Part shown: piece after piece, positions 1-8,755 of the stretch | Layout of the letters: each line of letters opens with the position of its first letter | Position numbering within the stretch: the first letter of the stretch is position 1 | DNA from: Vibrio cidicii | Lineage (GTDB): Bacteria; Pseudomonadota; Gammaproteobacteria; Enterobacterales; Vibrionaceae | Reading direction: 5' to 3' | Assembly: GCF_009763805.1 (NCBI RefSeq) | Contig: NZ_CP046804.1 | Coordinates: 930,001-994,000 of the forward strand | DNA: 64,000 nucleotides | Notes under the pieces: generated by a model | Seen by the model: the letters and a program-made list of their open reading frames with translations, nothing else | What the model was told of the DNA's origin: nothing | Databases searched by the model: none | Program-made: the position numbers and the translations under genes

Positions 1-387
1 ACGGTCTTTTTCTCCCAGACCTTCGGTGGTTGACCAATAAGCGCCAGCTTCGGCAGTCAGTGACAGATCGCCAATCAGGGGAACATGGCCATTGAGGCTA
101 AGCGTTGCTCCTTGGTTTTGAAATGGCAGTTCATCGCTTTTTCCCTTACCGACGTAGAGGTAACCTGCTTCTGCAGAGAGATAGTCGTTGAAATCATACC
201 CCAGAAATAGAGTGCCTCCAGCAGCATCATCAACTGATGACTGTACACCGTCAATTTTGCTTAGACCGTGAATATGGCCCACGCCGACCCCCGCGCCTAA
301 ATAAATATCCGACTCATCGGCGAATACGGAGGTTGAGGTTGCCATAAGAATCATAGAGCTGATTAAAGAAATACGGAATTTTTTCAT
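1..387 (-). CDS. Outer-membrane beta-barrel protein, N-terminal part
   Basis: The gene runs off the left edge of the window; 129 residues are visible. The protein begins MKKFRISL, followed by a hydrophobic stretch and a signal-peptidase-like site (TSTSVFA before DES), so it should be exported. After the signal come alternating glycine- and aromatic-rich strands (YLGAGVGVG, TLFLGYDF, AEAGYLYVG, GHVPLIGDLSLTAEAGAYW), typical of small OmpA/OmpW-like barrels. The exact family cannot be decided from the fragment. It lies downstream of, and on the same strand as, a ToxR-like membrane regulator, a pairing that suggests but does not prove regulation of this porin-like gene. Confidence 0.75.
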   Translation of the reverse strand, partial: MKKFRISLISSMILMATSTSVFADESDIYLGAGVGVGHIHGLSKIDGVQSSVDDAAGGTLFLGYDFNDYLSAEAGYLYVGKGKSDELPFQNQGATLSLNGHVPLIGDLSLTAEAGAYWSTTEGLGEKDR

Positions 388-591
388 TTGTCTATCCTAA
401 TACTTTATATCTCTAAAATAACCATTTATTACACAATGTGTGAACACAATTGGTAACACAGCGGTGAATATGCAATGGATATCTTTATATTTTGTTAATT
501 TATGGGAATTTTAAGCCGGGGATAATACCAATAGATATTTATCTTGATGGCTTACATTTTACTAAAAGGAGATTAACGGTTCGACACGTCG

Positions 592-647
592 ACATTCCTC
601 GGTAATGACTGCTTTAGGATAGAATGCTGCAATCAGCCGAGGAATGT
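592..647. repeat. 11-bp perfect inverted repeat with 34-nt spacer
   Basis: ACATTCCTCGG at 592-602 is the exact reverse complement of CCGAGGAATGT at 637-647. There is no T-run after either arm, so it does not look like an intrinsic terminator. It sits between the ToxR-like gene and the outer-membrane protein gene, about 200 bp upstream of the latter's start, so it could be a two-site operator. The role is unknown. Confidence 0.55.
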
Positions 648-671
648 AAGTTTTAAACTATTCTGTTTAAT

Positions 672-1922
672 TCAGAATCTATCTACATGAAAAAGAATGC
701 CGCCAAATACAGATGATGCGTAAATTTCGTGTTCTTTATCAATGGTTTTTAGAAATATTTCATCTTGAGTGAACTGGTTAAAAATAGCGTGTATGTCATC
801 ATCCAGCTGCAACGATTCCTGGTTTACATGGTCAACATGAAACGATTTTATTTCTAGTTCCATGGCTTTTTTATCATTGTGCGCGCGTGAGAATCGTTTT
901 AAATGAAATAGTGCTTCGCCACTTATGTCGGTAAATGTAAAATCTTGTGTCCAAGTTGATACTTTATCCTCTTTAACAGTGCTTTTAATGAGTAAAGAAC
1001 CGAGGAATGCATCTTCAACCCCACATGGACGGTAGAAATTTAACCGTACAAAAGACATGCCTGCCAAATTCTTCACTTTAATTGGTTGTGCTTTGTAATC
1101 ATTGATGTATTTGGCGATGCATTTTATTTGTGTTGAAATCTCTCGATTTGGATCCATCAAAAAAGTTTTTTGCCACATTTTACTTGGCGATGAAGATAAG
1201 TGAATAAATGATACGGCTTCTTTAGAAGCGAATGCATAGTAACTTATTTCTTCTTTTACATATTTGGACAATGCCATATATTTATCATGATCACTCTCGG
1301 ATATGCTTTCAGCATATAACAAAGTTCGCCCTTGTTCTTGATCGTGGGGCTTATCTATTAAAATATCTGGCTCTTTGGGCTCTGAACTTTTATCTAAAAG
1401 ACCTAATTTGTTAGTTAGAAAAGCCAGTAGGCAGGATAGTAGAACGATTGAAGTAGCCCAAAAAATCTGCGCTTTGGTCAACACAAATTTTTTTGCCGCC
1501 GGTTTTACAAGGGGCTTGCTCTCTTCAGATTGTTCACCCTCTTGATCAAAAGATTGATCAACTGATTGTTCAACCATCTCCTCTCGATGTGAAAGTGAGT
1601 CACCTTGCTGCGTCTCTATGGCTAACTTTAGAATATACCCAACGCGAGGAACGGTATCGATAGCACCGTCGATGCCGATCGATTCGAACTTTCTTCTTAG
1701 TTGCAAAATGGTTTTATTTAAGCTGATGTCGCTGCTTTCTCTATCTCCCCATATCTCACTGAGCATGACTCGACGATCAACGACACGCATTGAACTTTCA
1801 CATAACTGTTGTAAAACCGCCGACTCTTTGTGACTAAGTTTGAGCTCTTTGCTCTCCAGAACCAGTCTAAACGTCTCTGGTTCAAATATGAATATGTCTG
1901 AGTGTTTGTATTGTATGGTCAT
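672..1922 (-). CDS. ToxR/CadC-like transmembrane transcriptional regulator
   Basis: A 416-residue membrane-anchored regulator. Residues 5-100 form an OmpR/PhoB-type winged helix: a recognition-helix region (ISLNKTILQLRRKF) and a C-terminal wing ending in VPRVGYIL, as in ToxR and CadC. An acidic, glutamine-rich linker (102-135) leads to one membrane segment at about 152-172. The remaining ~240 residues should be periplasmic and contain two cysteines (268 and 300) that could form a sensory disulfide. The periplasmic domain is not one I recognise, so the signal is unknown. The gene stands alone; the next gene on the same strand encodes an outer-membrane barrel, a plausible target. Confidence 0.8.
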   Translation of the reverse strand: MTIQYKHSDIFIFEPETFRLVLESKELKLSHKESAVLQQLCESSMRVVDRRVMLSEIWGDRESSDISLNKTILQLRRKFESIGIDGAIDTVPRVGYILKLAIETQQGDSLSHREEMVEQSVDQSFDQEGEQSEESKPLVKPAAKKFVLTKAQIFWATSIVLLSCLLAFLTNKLGLLDKSSEPKEPDILIDKPHDQEQGRTLLYAESISESDHDKYMALSKYVKEEISYYAFASKEAVSFIHLSSSPSKMWQKTFLMDPNREISTQIKCIAKYINDYKAQPIKVKNLAGMSFVRLNFYRPCGVEDAFLGSLLIKSTVKEDKVSTWTQDFTFTDISGEALFHLKRFSRAHNDKKAMELEIKSFHVDHVNQESLQLDDDIHAIFNQFTQDEIFLKTIDKEHEIYASSVFGGILFHVDRF

Positions 1923-2645
1923 TGCTTTATTCTTTTAGTGTTGTAGTGATTTATTTTGCAAAACCCAGTCCGCAGAGTTGCTTAAGTGAGTTATTCCTAT
2001 CTTTCAGGGTATAAGCCATAGGATTAATGTCAAGCGTAGTAAAGTATTTCAAATTATTGCGCAACTTTATTCATATCTATTAATTTGTTCTCCGTAATGA
2101 ATTGGGTGTTTTCTGCTCAGCATCTTGTTTCGTGTAGTGCAATAGTGCCACTGAATGATGAGGTGTGATGTGCGTTTGATTGCTGCAGCTTAGCAAATTT
2201 GACGCAGATCAATCATGCATTATCATTCCTAATAAATCCATTTTAAATCAATTGTTTGCAACTTAATTTGGATTTTTAGAACACGGCCAGTTTGCCATGG
2301 AATGGAAATTTATAATATTTTGTCTTTTTTGGGGCGGGGGGATTCATTCTTGCGTCACAGAGCTGTTATCACAAACGCTTGGCGTAGAATCCTTGAGAGC
2401 GGGCCATGGTGCTTTTTATGGTGTGAAGTGATAGGTAAGGGAGTCGCCCTATCAGTTGGCCGTGGGTAAGGATTAACTTGGTTCTGGAAGGAATGACTTG
2501 GAATCATAGTGGAGTGGTGATTTGGGGAATTCTAACTTATACTCACTGCACGAATTTGGGGTGCAATACAGTCGCGTAAACGAATCAACACCGTAATGCT
2601 CTACCGTTTGTTTGGAAAATACCAATAAATATTCGTCTGAGAGAA
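1923..2645. other. Long intergenic region between divergent regulator and EAL genes
   Basis: About 720 bp, AT-rich, with no convincing reading frame or RNA gene. It must hold the divergent promoters of the ToxR-like gene and the EAL gene. A G-run (GGGGCGGGGGG near 2331-2341) interrupts otherwise AT-rich DNA. I see no confident operator or terminator. Confidence 0.5.
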
Positions 2646-4199
2646 ATGGCAGAAATGAAAATAGGAAAAGTAATGTTTAGTAAAGGCCAAATAAAACCGA
2701 TCCAGTTTATCTTTCTTACCATTGTACCTTGTTTCCTTATTATACAGCTGTCGCATTTTTATTTTGTTCATTTACACCAAGAGAAGTCACAAGAGTATGC
2801 GAAGAAAATAGCGTTAGAAATCGAATCCATTTTTAGCTATGGAAAAGAAGCGAATCAAAGAATATTGTCTATTGTTAGCAATGGGGAAAGTTGTGATGAC
2901 GTTATTGTTAAGTTGCGGAAAATAGTTGCCGCAGTACCTTTTGTTAGGACCACCAATTTAGCGCATGACAATAAAATATATTGTACATCGCTGTGGGGAG
3001 AGCGCTCATTTGTCGACACGCCGCAAGCGTATGTTGCTGGAGAACTGCTACTAATGAAAGGGAGTAAAGTGGAATCACAACATCCATTGGTTGTCGTGCG
3101 CACAGCCCAGGGTAATAAAGTGTCATTAAGTGGTATTGATGGCCTGCATATTCGTCACGCGTTAAATCAATCTTCTATCGACGCATTCTCTGTGTTCCTG
3201 AAAATCGGTGATGCTTGGCTGGATGAGCAAGGCCGAATGACGCAGCAAGATCCCACAAAAGGACTGATTATTTTTCAGCATACGCAATCCAGTCAGTTTC
3301 CATTTGCCATTCAATCCGGTTTCTCTTATCCATCCACTTGGAATGCCTTTTGGCACGAGCGAAAATTTTATATCCTCTTGATTCTGTTTATGCAGGGATC
3401 ATTTTCTCTCTGTTATTGGTGGCTTGCAAACCGTCCTAAAACATTAGACGCAGAGTTACAACGAGCCATTCTGCAGCATGAATTTATTCCCTATGCTCAG
3501 CCTATCGTCCACGCAGAAACTAAACAAGTAACCGGGATTGAGATCTTGATGCGCTGGCAACACCCGATCCAGGGGATCGTTAGGCCAGATCTGTTTATTC
3601 CTCAAGCGGAGGAATCTGGACTCATCATTCCGATGACGCAGTTATTATTTAAAGAAACGGCGCGACAGTTACGAGCATATAGAGATGTGTTGCCGAACGA
3701 ATTTCATGTTGGGATCAATATTTCTCCGCAGCATTGTAAGAATGACGATCTTTTTACTGAATGTCAGAAATTTTATGACCTCGTTGATTGTGATAAAACC
3801 ATACTGGTACTTGAGTTAACCGAGCGAGAGGTACTTGAGTTTTCTGATGCTACCGATGTTTTGTTCCGCAATATTAAGCAACTGGGTTGCAAAATTGCCA
3901 TCGACGATTTTGGCACTGGGCACTCGAGTTTGATCAACTTGCAAAAAATCGACTTGGATTATTTAAAAATTGATCAGATTTTTATCAAAAATATCGGTGC
4001 AGATCCGGTCGCTGAACACTTAGTTGAAAGCACGATTGAACTTGCCAAACGTTTGTCTCTCAATCTTATTGCTGAAGGCGTTGAGTGCGAGGAGCAAGTT
4101 GAATATCTGCGAAATCACGATGTGAACTATCTGCAAGGATTCCTATTCGCTAAGCCAGTGCCTTTGTCTGAGTTTCTTACAACAGCTTTAGCCATGTAG
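2646..4199 (+). CDS. CSS-motif sensor / EAL domain c-di-GMP phosphodiesterase
   Basis: A 517-residue inner-membrane enzyme expected to hydrolyse cyclic di-GMP. Membrane segments lie at about 20-42 and 240-260 and bracket a periplasmic domain with Cys83 and a CTS triplet at 113-115, the signature of the CSS-motif sensor domain. The cytoplasmic EAL domain (about 265-510) has the expected catalytic set: E299 in EILMRW, the Asn in NISPQH, ELTERE, DDFGTGHSS, LKIDQIF, AEGVE and LQGF, so it should be active. In this family the periplasmic cysteines respond to redox/Dsb state. It is convergent with pncB, 29 bp away. Confidence 0.92.
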   Translation: MAEMKIGKVMFSKGQIKPIQFIFLTIVPCFLIIQLSHFYFVHLHQEKSQEYAKKIALEIESIFSYGKEANQRILSIVSNGESCDDVIVKLRKIVAAVPFVRTTNLAHDNKIYCTSLWGERSFVDTPQAYVAGELLLMKGSKVESQHPLVVVRTAQGNKVSLSGIDGLHIRHALNQSSIDAFSVFLKIGDAWLDEQGRMTQQDPTKGLIIFQHTQSSQFPFAIQSGFSYPSTWNAFWHERKFYILLILFMQGSFSLCYWWLANRPKTLDAELQRAILQHEFIPYAQPIVHAETKQVTGIEILMRWQHPIQGIVRPDLFIPQAEESGLIIPMTQLLFKETARQLRAYRDVLPNEFHVGINISPQHCKNDDLFTECQKFYDLVDCDKTILVLELTEREVLEFSDATDVLFRNIKQLGCKIAIDDFGTGHSSLINLQKIDLDYLKIDQIFIKNIGADPVAEHLVESTIELAKRLSLNLIAEGVECEEQVEYLRNHDVNYLQGFLFAKPVPLSEFLTTALAM

Positions 4200-4228
4200 G
4201 CTTTGCTGTGGTCGATTGCTCAGAGCGA

Positions 4229-5542
4229 CTACGCAACATGCTGAAACGCAATGCCCTGCGTTTTTTGCAAACTGGTCAGGGTAGCGATCACCTCATCCAT
4301 CTCAAGCGGGAGGCCAAAGCGCTGCTTGAGGTTGAGCAGGAAGAAGATGTCTTCACACATCGCCTTTTCTGGTTCGTCACTGATTTTGGCGACGGGTGAG
4401 CGGTTACATTCTGCCATTTTGACCACCATGGAAAGCGCTTGATAGCGCTCACCTTGCGCATTTTGCCAATCACCCATGTCATTAGCGAGGAAAGTGCCAA
4501 TGCCGAAGCTGATTTGCGCACGGCCAGCAAAGTACTCGCAGATATCCAGCGCGCGGGAAAAATCCAGGCCGTCAGTAAAAATCAACGTTTTGCTCAACGG
4601 GTCAATACCAAGTGATTGATAGTGGCTGATGATTTTATCACCCCAAGTGAATGGGCAACCCGAGTCGTGCCTAACGCCAACATAAGCATGAGCTCTTTGT
4701 GGGTTGAAATCCTGCAAAAACGCATCAATACCAATCGTGTCGGTAAGTGCAATCCCCAAATGGCCAGAAAATGCCTCGAGCCATCTATCCAATGCCACGC
4801 GCTGCGAGTCCTGTACGTTGACGAGCGCTTGGTGAGCCATAAACCACTCATGCGCCACAGTACCAATTGGGGTGAGTGCAAATTCTTGGGCTAAATGGTA
4901 ATTGCTTGTGCCGGTAAGCAGTTCAGGAACATGCGTGCGTAAGTAGTCCAACGTATCCCGTTGCACCTTGGCACTGAAACGCCGACGCGTGCCCATTTCA
5001 GAAAAACGGAAATTGCTGATGCGTCGCTGCTGCAGTTCATTCTTTAACTGGCTGATTTTATTCGTAAGCACTTGCTCAAACTGCGAGTAGGGGATGGTTT
5101 GCCAGTGGCGACGATTTCTCACTTCAGAGATGATGCTCATCACCAAGGTTTCGTACAAGATGGTTTCGTGCCATATCCCTTGGATAGCAACGCGCAGTTG
5201 GGATTGACCACTCTGGCTGGGTACTGTCTCAAGCACAACCTGTTGTTGCGGCACAAAACGAAAATGGCGCAGGTATTCGAGAAACTCGCTTGTTAAGTAA
5301 GGCGCTTGGTTTTTCAAGTATGTGATTTGTTCGGCTGTAAAGGTGAGTAGCGCCAGCTTTTCAATTTCTTGGCGAACTTCTTCAATCAAATCAGAGAGAT
5401 CATCATCGGAGCGTACGATCAACTCATAACGTACCTGCGTTTCTGGGTAGAAGCGATACGCCGCTTGCATCATGTTGATTTTATACACATCGAGATCGAG
5501 AGCGCTCTGAATGATCGGCGATTGAAAAAGTGCTGTGTTCAT
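4229..5542 (-). CDS. pncB: Nicotinate phosphoribosyltransferase
   Basis: Converts nicotinate, PRPP and ATP to nicotinate mononucleotide in the Preiss-Handler branch of NAD synthesis. The product is 437 residues and cytoplasmic. It shows the N-terminal DLDVYKINMMQAAYRFYP, the MGTRRRFS substrate-binding stretch and the GVRHDSGCPFTWGDK region with the histidine that is phosphorylated in this family. I chose the ATG at 5542 over an in-frame start six codons upstream because GGAGAG lies just before it. It is divergent from nrtR and pncA, and the shared intergenic region carries two matching palindromes. Confidence 0.95.
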   Translation of the reverse strand: MNTALFQSPIIQSALDLDVYKINMMQAAYRFYPETQVRYELIVRSDDDLSDLIEEVRQEIEKLALLTFTAEQITYLKNQAPYLTSEFLEYLRHFRFVPQQQVVLETVPSQSGQSQLRVAIQGIWHETILYETLVMSIISEVRNRRHWQTIPYSQFEQVLTNKISQLKNELQQRRISNFRFSEMGTRRRFSAKVQRDTLDYLRTHVPELLTGTSNYHLAQEFALTPIGTVAHEWFMAHQALVNVQDSQRVALDRWLEAFSGHLGIALTDTIGIDAFLQDFNPQRAHAYVGVRHDSGCPFTWGDKIISHYQSLGIDPLSKTLIFTDGLDFSRALDICEYFAGRAQISFGIGTFLANDMGDWQNAQGERYQALSMVVKMAECNRSPVAKISDEPEKAMCEDIFFLLNLKQRFGLPLEMDEVIATLTSLQKTQGIAFQHVA

Positions 5543-5628
5543 GAAATTCTCTCCACCCAAACTAGGTTAAGAACATCTTGTTTGTAAGTATGGCAGCACT
5601 CTAATCAACTCACCTTGGTTTGTCAAAC

Positions 5629-5752
5629 TTTGTTATTAACTTGGAGTTGCCTTATTGACAAGGCTGCTGTAACGCTAAGTAGATAATGACCAGTGAGCAT
5701 AATCACTTTTTTGGTTAGACGAGAACTGAGTGTTCTCGCAGTTAATAACAAA
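5629..5752. promoter_or_regulatory. Paired palindromes, candidate NrtR operators
   Basis: GTTATTAAC at 5632-5640 and GTTAATAAC at 5741-5749 are near-palindromes and reverse complements of each other; the match extends to 12 bp (5629-5640 and 5741-5752). One lies about 90 bp from the pncB start and the other just upstream of nrtR. Placement in the divergent NAD-salvage intergenic region fits autoregulation and pncB control by NrtR. This is inference from symmetry and context. Confidence 0.55.
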
Positions 5753-5766
5753 ACGTTACTTTCATA

Positions 5767-6540
5767 TTGACCTCAAACACCACCACCAGTAAGGTATTGG
5801 CAGAACAAGGCTTTGAGAGACGTCGAATGATAGTCACCATTGATATGATTTGTCTGAAATTGGGCGAAAATGGCTTAGAAGTGTTGCTGATTAAGCGCAA
5901 CAATCCTGAGCGGCCTCAATTTGGTATGTGGTCGATTCCCGGTGGGTTTGTTTTTGAGCACGATTTGAGCGCGCAGAGCGGACAGGCCGCGGATGCGGAT
6001 TTTGATTCAGCGAGAAGACGCATCTGCCGACAGAAAATTCACACTTACCCCCATTACATTAGTGAACCGATGGTGGACGGAAACCCAAAACGTGATCCAG
6101 AAGGGTGGAGTGTGACAATTGCCCATTACGCGCTGCTCAATAAAACTAATGTCGAACAGATAGATAATTGTGGCTTGTGCGACAAACAATTGGGTTGGTT
6201 TGCGCTTGAGCGGATTTTAAACGGTGAAGTGGCGTTGGCCTTTGACCATGCCGATTTGATTAAGCTGGCATGGACAAAACTCAGAGCAGCGATTGAATAC
6301 ACCTCGGTGGTGCTGTTTGCTTTGGAGAAAGAGTTTCTCGTCTCTGACATCATTTCCGCGTATGCCCAGTTTGGCGTTGAGGTCAATCGCATGACCATTA
6401 AGCGGCGTCTTATCGATACGGGAGTCATTGAAAGTGCCAATAAGATAGCCGCCAGTAGTAAAGGCAAGGGTGGCAAACCGGCCCAAGTTTATAGTTTGGC
6501 AGATAAACACGTGACCTATTTTCAAACTTGTCTACGTTAA
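5767..6540 (+). CDS. nrtR: NrtR-type Nudix-related transcriptional regulator of NAD metabolism
   Basis: A protein of up to 257 residues: an N-terminal Nudix fold (PQFGMWSIPGGFVFEHD) and a C-terminal winged helix (VSDIISAYAQFGVEVNRMTI). The Nudix box is degenerate: where an enzyme needs REUXEE it has RRRICRQK, so it should bind rather than hydrolyse an NAD-derived ligand, as known for NrtR repressors (ADP-ribose in characterised members). The start is uncertain. The TTG at 5767 has no ribosome site and nearly abuts a putative operator; the ATG at 5827 follows GAGAG and may be the true start. It is followed 19 bp later by pncA. Confidence 0.82.
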   Translation: MTSNTTTSKVLAEQGFERRRMIVTIDMICLKLGENGLEVLLIKRNNPERPQFGMWSIPGGFVFEHDLSAQSGQAADADFDSARRRICRQKIHTYPHYISEPMVDGNPKRDPEGWSVTIAHYALLNKTNVEQIDNCGLCDKQLGWFALERILNGEVALAFDHADLIKLAWTKLRAAIEYTSVVLFALEKEFLVSDIISAYAQFGVEVNRMTIKRRLIDTGVIESANKIAASSKGKGGKPAQVYSLADKHVTYFQTCLR

Positions 6541-6559
6541 ACCAACGAGGATAATCACC

Positions 6560-7201
6560 ATGATTCGTATTAACAGAGCAACGACAGCCGCACTAGATGT
6601 GGACCCGCAAAAGGGGTTTAGCGAGTTATGTCCGTCGGAGTTGCCCGTCGCTGGCGCGCTAGAGATTGTTGATGAGCTGACGCGCAACCATCAAAAAGCG
6701 AAACTGAAGCTTGTTTCGCGTGATATGCACCCTCCGGGCGCTGCGTGGGAAGCAAAAACCCCCGCCAATATGCTCGAGCCAGTGGGCTTGCCGGAAGTGG
6801 ACATCAAATGGAACCCGCATTGTGTGGTGGGTACGCCGGGTGTCGAGCTGCTTCCGGGGCTTCCTGCGGTGCGTGAATACGACTTTCAAATCAATAAAGG
6901 CATCGATCCAGATGCGCATCCGTATGGCGCGTTTTATCACGATCAGGCCGAAAAATTATCCACGGGTGGCATTGAGTTTTTGCGCGCCAATCAAATTGAT
7001 ACGGTGATCGTTGGTGGTTTAGCGCTCGACTTTTGTGTCAAAAAATCGATTGAACAATTGATTGCAGCGGGTTTTCGCGTTGTGTTGAACTTAGCCGCCA
7101 CTAAAGCCGTCTTTGCTGAATCGGCCCCCTCGGTGATTGAGCAGTTGTGTGCTTTGGGTGTGACTTGTGTTGAAGATGCAGAGCAAATTGAACTGCTCTG
7201 A
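6560..7201 (+). CDS. pncA: Nicotinamidase / isochorismatase-family amidohydrolase
   Basis: A 213-residue cytoplasmic enzyme that deamidates nicotinamide to nicotinate, feeding pncB. The catalytic triad of the family is visible: Asp in DVDPQKGF, Lys in INKGID and Cys in ALDFCVKKS, with a metal-binding SRDMHPPGAAW stretch. The start has AACGAGG upstream. Clustering with nrtR and pncB makes nicotinamidase the best call over other isochorismatase-like hydrolases. The three genes together form a nicotinamide-to-NaMN salvage module. Confidence 0.88.
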   Translation: MIRINRATTAALDVDPQKGFSELCPSELPVAGALEIVDELTRNHQKAKLKLVSRDMHPPGAAWEAKTPANMLEPVGLPEVDIKWNPHCVVGTPGVELLPGLPAVREYDFQINKGIDPDAHPYGAFYHDQAEKLSTGGIEFLRANQIDTVIVGGLALDFCVKKSIEQLIAAGFRVVLNLAATKAVFAESAPSVIEQLCALGVTCVEDAEQIELL

Positions 7202-7203
7202 AG

Positions 7204-7229
7204 CCAGTGATTTTGACATAAATCACTGG
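7204..7229 (+). terminator. Stem-loop after pncA
   Basis: CCAGTGATTT (7204-7213) pairs perfectly with AAATCACTGG (7220-7229) around a six-base loop, two bases after the pncA stop. No T-run follows, so termination would be weak or the hairpin may stabilise the mRNA end. Confidence 0.5.
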
Positions 7230-7614
7230 GAGGTGGGGTGATGATGTGCATTAGGTTGCTAACACAAGCTACTGATTAAGTAAGAAGTTTTCCCTTGGTG
7301 AACAAAAAACAATCCATTGATATCGAAAATATCAAATAGATTTATTTGCTGATAAATTCCACTTTGTTGGTGAAAATATCTTTATGAGTGAATGCTTTAT
7401 TAGTTTTTTTGTTGTAATCCTTCAAAAACCAACCCAAAACTGTGAGATTTTTCGTAGCACGGCGAGATTTAGATCAAATAAAAAGTTGGCGTAAATCAGA
7501 AGCTTGGCATACACTTTCCCAAGTAAGCCCGATATGTTGTTGATTGGTAGGGCAAATTGGTTTGGCGCTACCTACGGTGTAGCAAGGTTTAACATAGCTT
7601 TGAGGAAAGTTTTT
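7230..7614. other. Intergenic region upstream of ihfA
   Basis: About 385 bp, AT-rich in its first half. It should hold the ihfA promoter and leader. An in-frame upstream extension of ihfA exists from 7504, but IHF alpha proteins begin MALTKA, so this part is treated as leader. Nothing else recognised. Confidence 0.5.
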
Positions 7615-7905
7615 ATGGCGCTCACAAAAGCCGATTTGGCAGAGAACCTGTTTGAGAAACTTGGATTCAGTAAACGGGACGCCAAGGAAACGGTTGAGGT
7701 GTTTTTTGAAGAGATTCGTAAAGCACTGGAAAACGGCGAGCAGGTGAAACTATCAGGTTTTGGTAATTTTGACTTACGTGATAAGAATGAAAGACCTGGC
7801 CGTAACCCGAAAACAGGCGAAGACATTCCAATCACAGCCAGACGTGTTGTCACATTCCGTCCGGGCCAAAAATTGAAAGCCAGAGTTGAGAATCTAAAGC
7901 CTTGA
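7615..7905 (+). CDS. ihfA: Integration host factor, alpha subunit
   Basis: A 96-residue DNA-bending protein that pairs with IhfB and acts in recombination, replication and transcription, notably at sigma-54 promoters. The sequence is nearly that of enterobacterial Ihf[38 protein letters not shown], and the arm [20 protein letters not shown] containing the intercalating-proline region. The ATG at 7615 follows TGAGGAAAG. The gene is followed by a strong hairpin. Here it stands alone rather than behind pheT. Confidence 0.97.
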   Translation: MALTKADLAENLFEKLGFSKRDAKETVEVFFEEIRKALENGEQVKLSGFGNFDLRDKNERPGRNPKTGEDIPITARRVVTFRPGQKLKARVENLKP

Positions 7906-7918
7906 TCGATTTTCAAAT

Positions 7919-7947
7919 ACAAAGACCACGCAATGCGTGGTCTTTGT
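7919..7947. terminator. Intrinsic terminator after ihfA
   Basis: A 13-bp perfect stem (7919-7931 with 7935-7947) around a three-base AAT loop, core AAAGACCACGC, 13 bp past the ihfA stop. The symmetrical A and T flanks allow it to serve the converging relV gene too. Confidence 0.85.
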
Positions 7948-7977
7948 CTATTCAAGCTGGCCATTTGACCTAGTGTT

Positions 7978-8755
7978 TTACGCCGCTTCCAGATGTGTCG
8001 TCAGATATGGTTGCCAAGCCTGTTGGTAGAGGCTTTTCGATTGGCTTCTCAGTTGTTTGATTGCGGTCAGCTCCATTTCATTTAAGTCGCGCTGAGCTGC
8101 CGAAGCTTGACGCTCCATGGTTTGGATCTGCTCATACAGATCGTGCTCTGGACCACTTTTCACATCCGCAATCGCTTTTAAGTGCAATTGCACTTCTGCC
8201 ACTAGGTTGGTTTTTGGCAAACGAAACCAACAGGTTCAAATCACGGTAACCTGACTCGGCTGGCGTCTTGAAGCGGTTTTTCACTTTAACAATGCGAGTT
8301 TCTCGCGATAAAGCCTCGTAAACACTCACTAGGCTAGCTACATCATTAGCCACAATCGTTGCGCGAGCTAAGTCAGTAATTCGACTCGCATCACCGTTCA
8401 ACTCTAACGCGACTTTCTCTTTAGCACGTTGCGCCGATTTTACTCCTGCAAAATAAGGGTGAGTATCGGTCAGTAGGGCCGTGCTTGTGACAATGGTTTC
8501 CAACTCAAGCTGGGCTTGGTGCGCTTTACTATAAAGAATGTCGAAGTCGCTGTAGGGCTGGGTGGGTTGCGTATCCGTCGATTGAATACCGTATAAACCA
8601 CTCAGGCTATGGCGGAAAAGCTTGGAAGAGACCTGGCCTTGGCTATTGGCACGCGGCTCTTCTTGGTTCGATGGGGCGTTAGGAATGGCCGCAAATGCGG
8701 GTGCTCGGCTCAGTACCAAAAGCATCAATGCGGTAGTACGAAGAAGTAAGCTCAT
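7978..8755 (-). CDS. relV: Small (p)ppGpp synthetase RelV, frameshifted by one base
   Basis: A small alarmone synthetase with a RelA/SpoT synthetase domain and no hydrolase, the Vibrio-specific third (p)ppGpp enzyme. Family motifs are ELNGDASRITDLARATIV, KNRFKTPAESGYRDLNLLV and AEVQLHLKAI. The frame breaks at a TTT run on the coding strand (plus 8224-8226) directly after GYRDLNLLV. Removing one T reads on as RLPKTNLVAEVQ and gives 258 residues, normal for RelV. The start at 8755 is firm (AAGGAG just upstream), yet the first ~23 residues (MSLLLRTTALMLLVL..APAFA) look like a secretion signal. The frameshift matches 13 others in the window and is probably not real. Confidence 0.88.

Noticed and set aside
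1232..1414. Short opposite-strand frame inside the ToxR-like gene
   Set aside because: No ribosome site or recognisable product; it lies wholly within a well-supported gene, like many other antisense frames in the window.
7502..7520. TTGGCATACACTTTCCC as a sigma-54 promoter before ihfA
   Set aside because: It has GG but not the required GC at the -12 element, so it does not fit TGGCAC-N5-TTGCA.
7504..7614. N-terminal extension of the IHF alpha frame
   Set aside because: IHF alpha starts at MALTKA with a good ribosome site at 7602-7609; the extension has no homologous counterpart.
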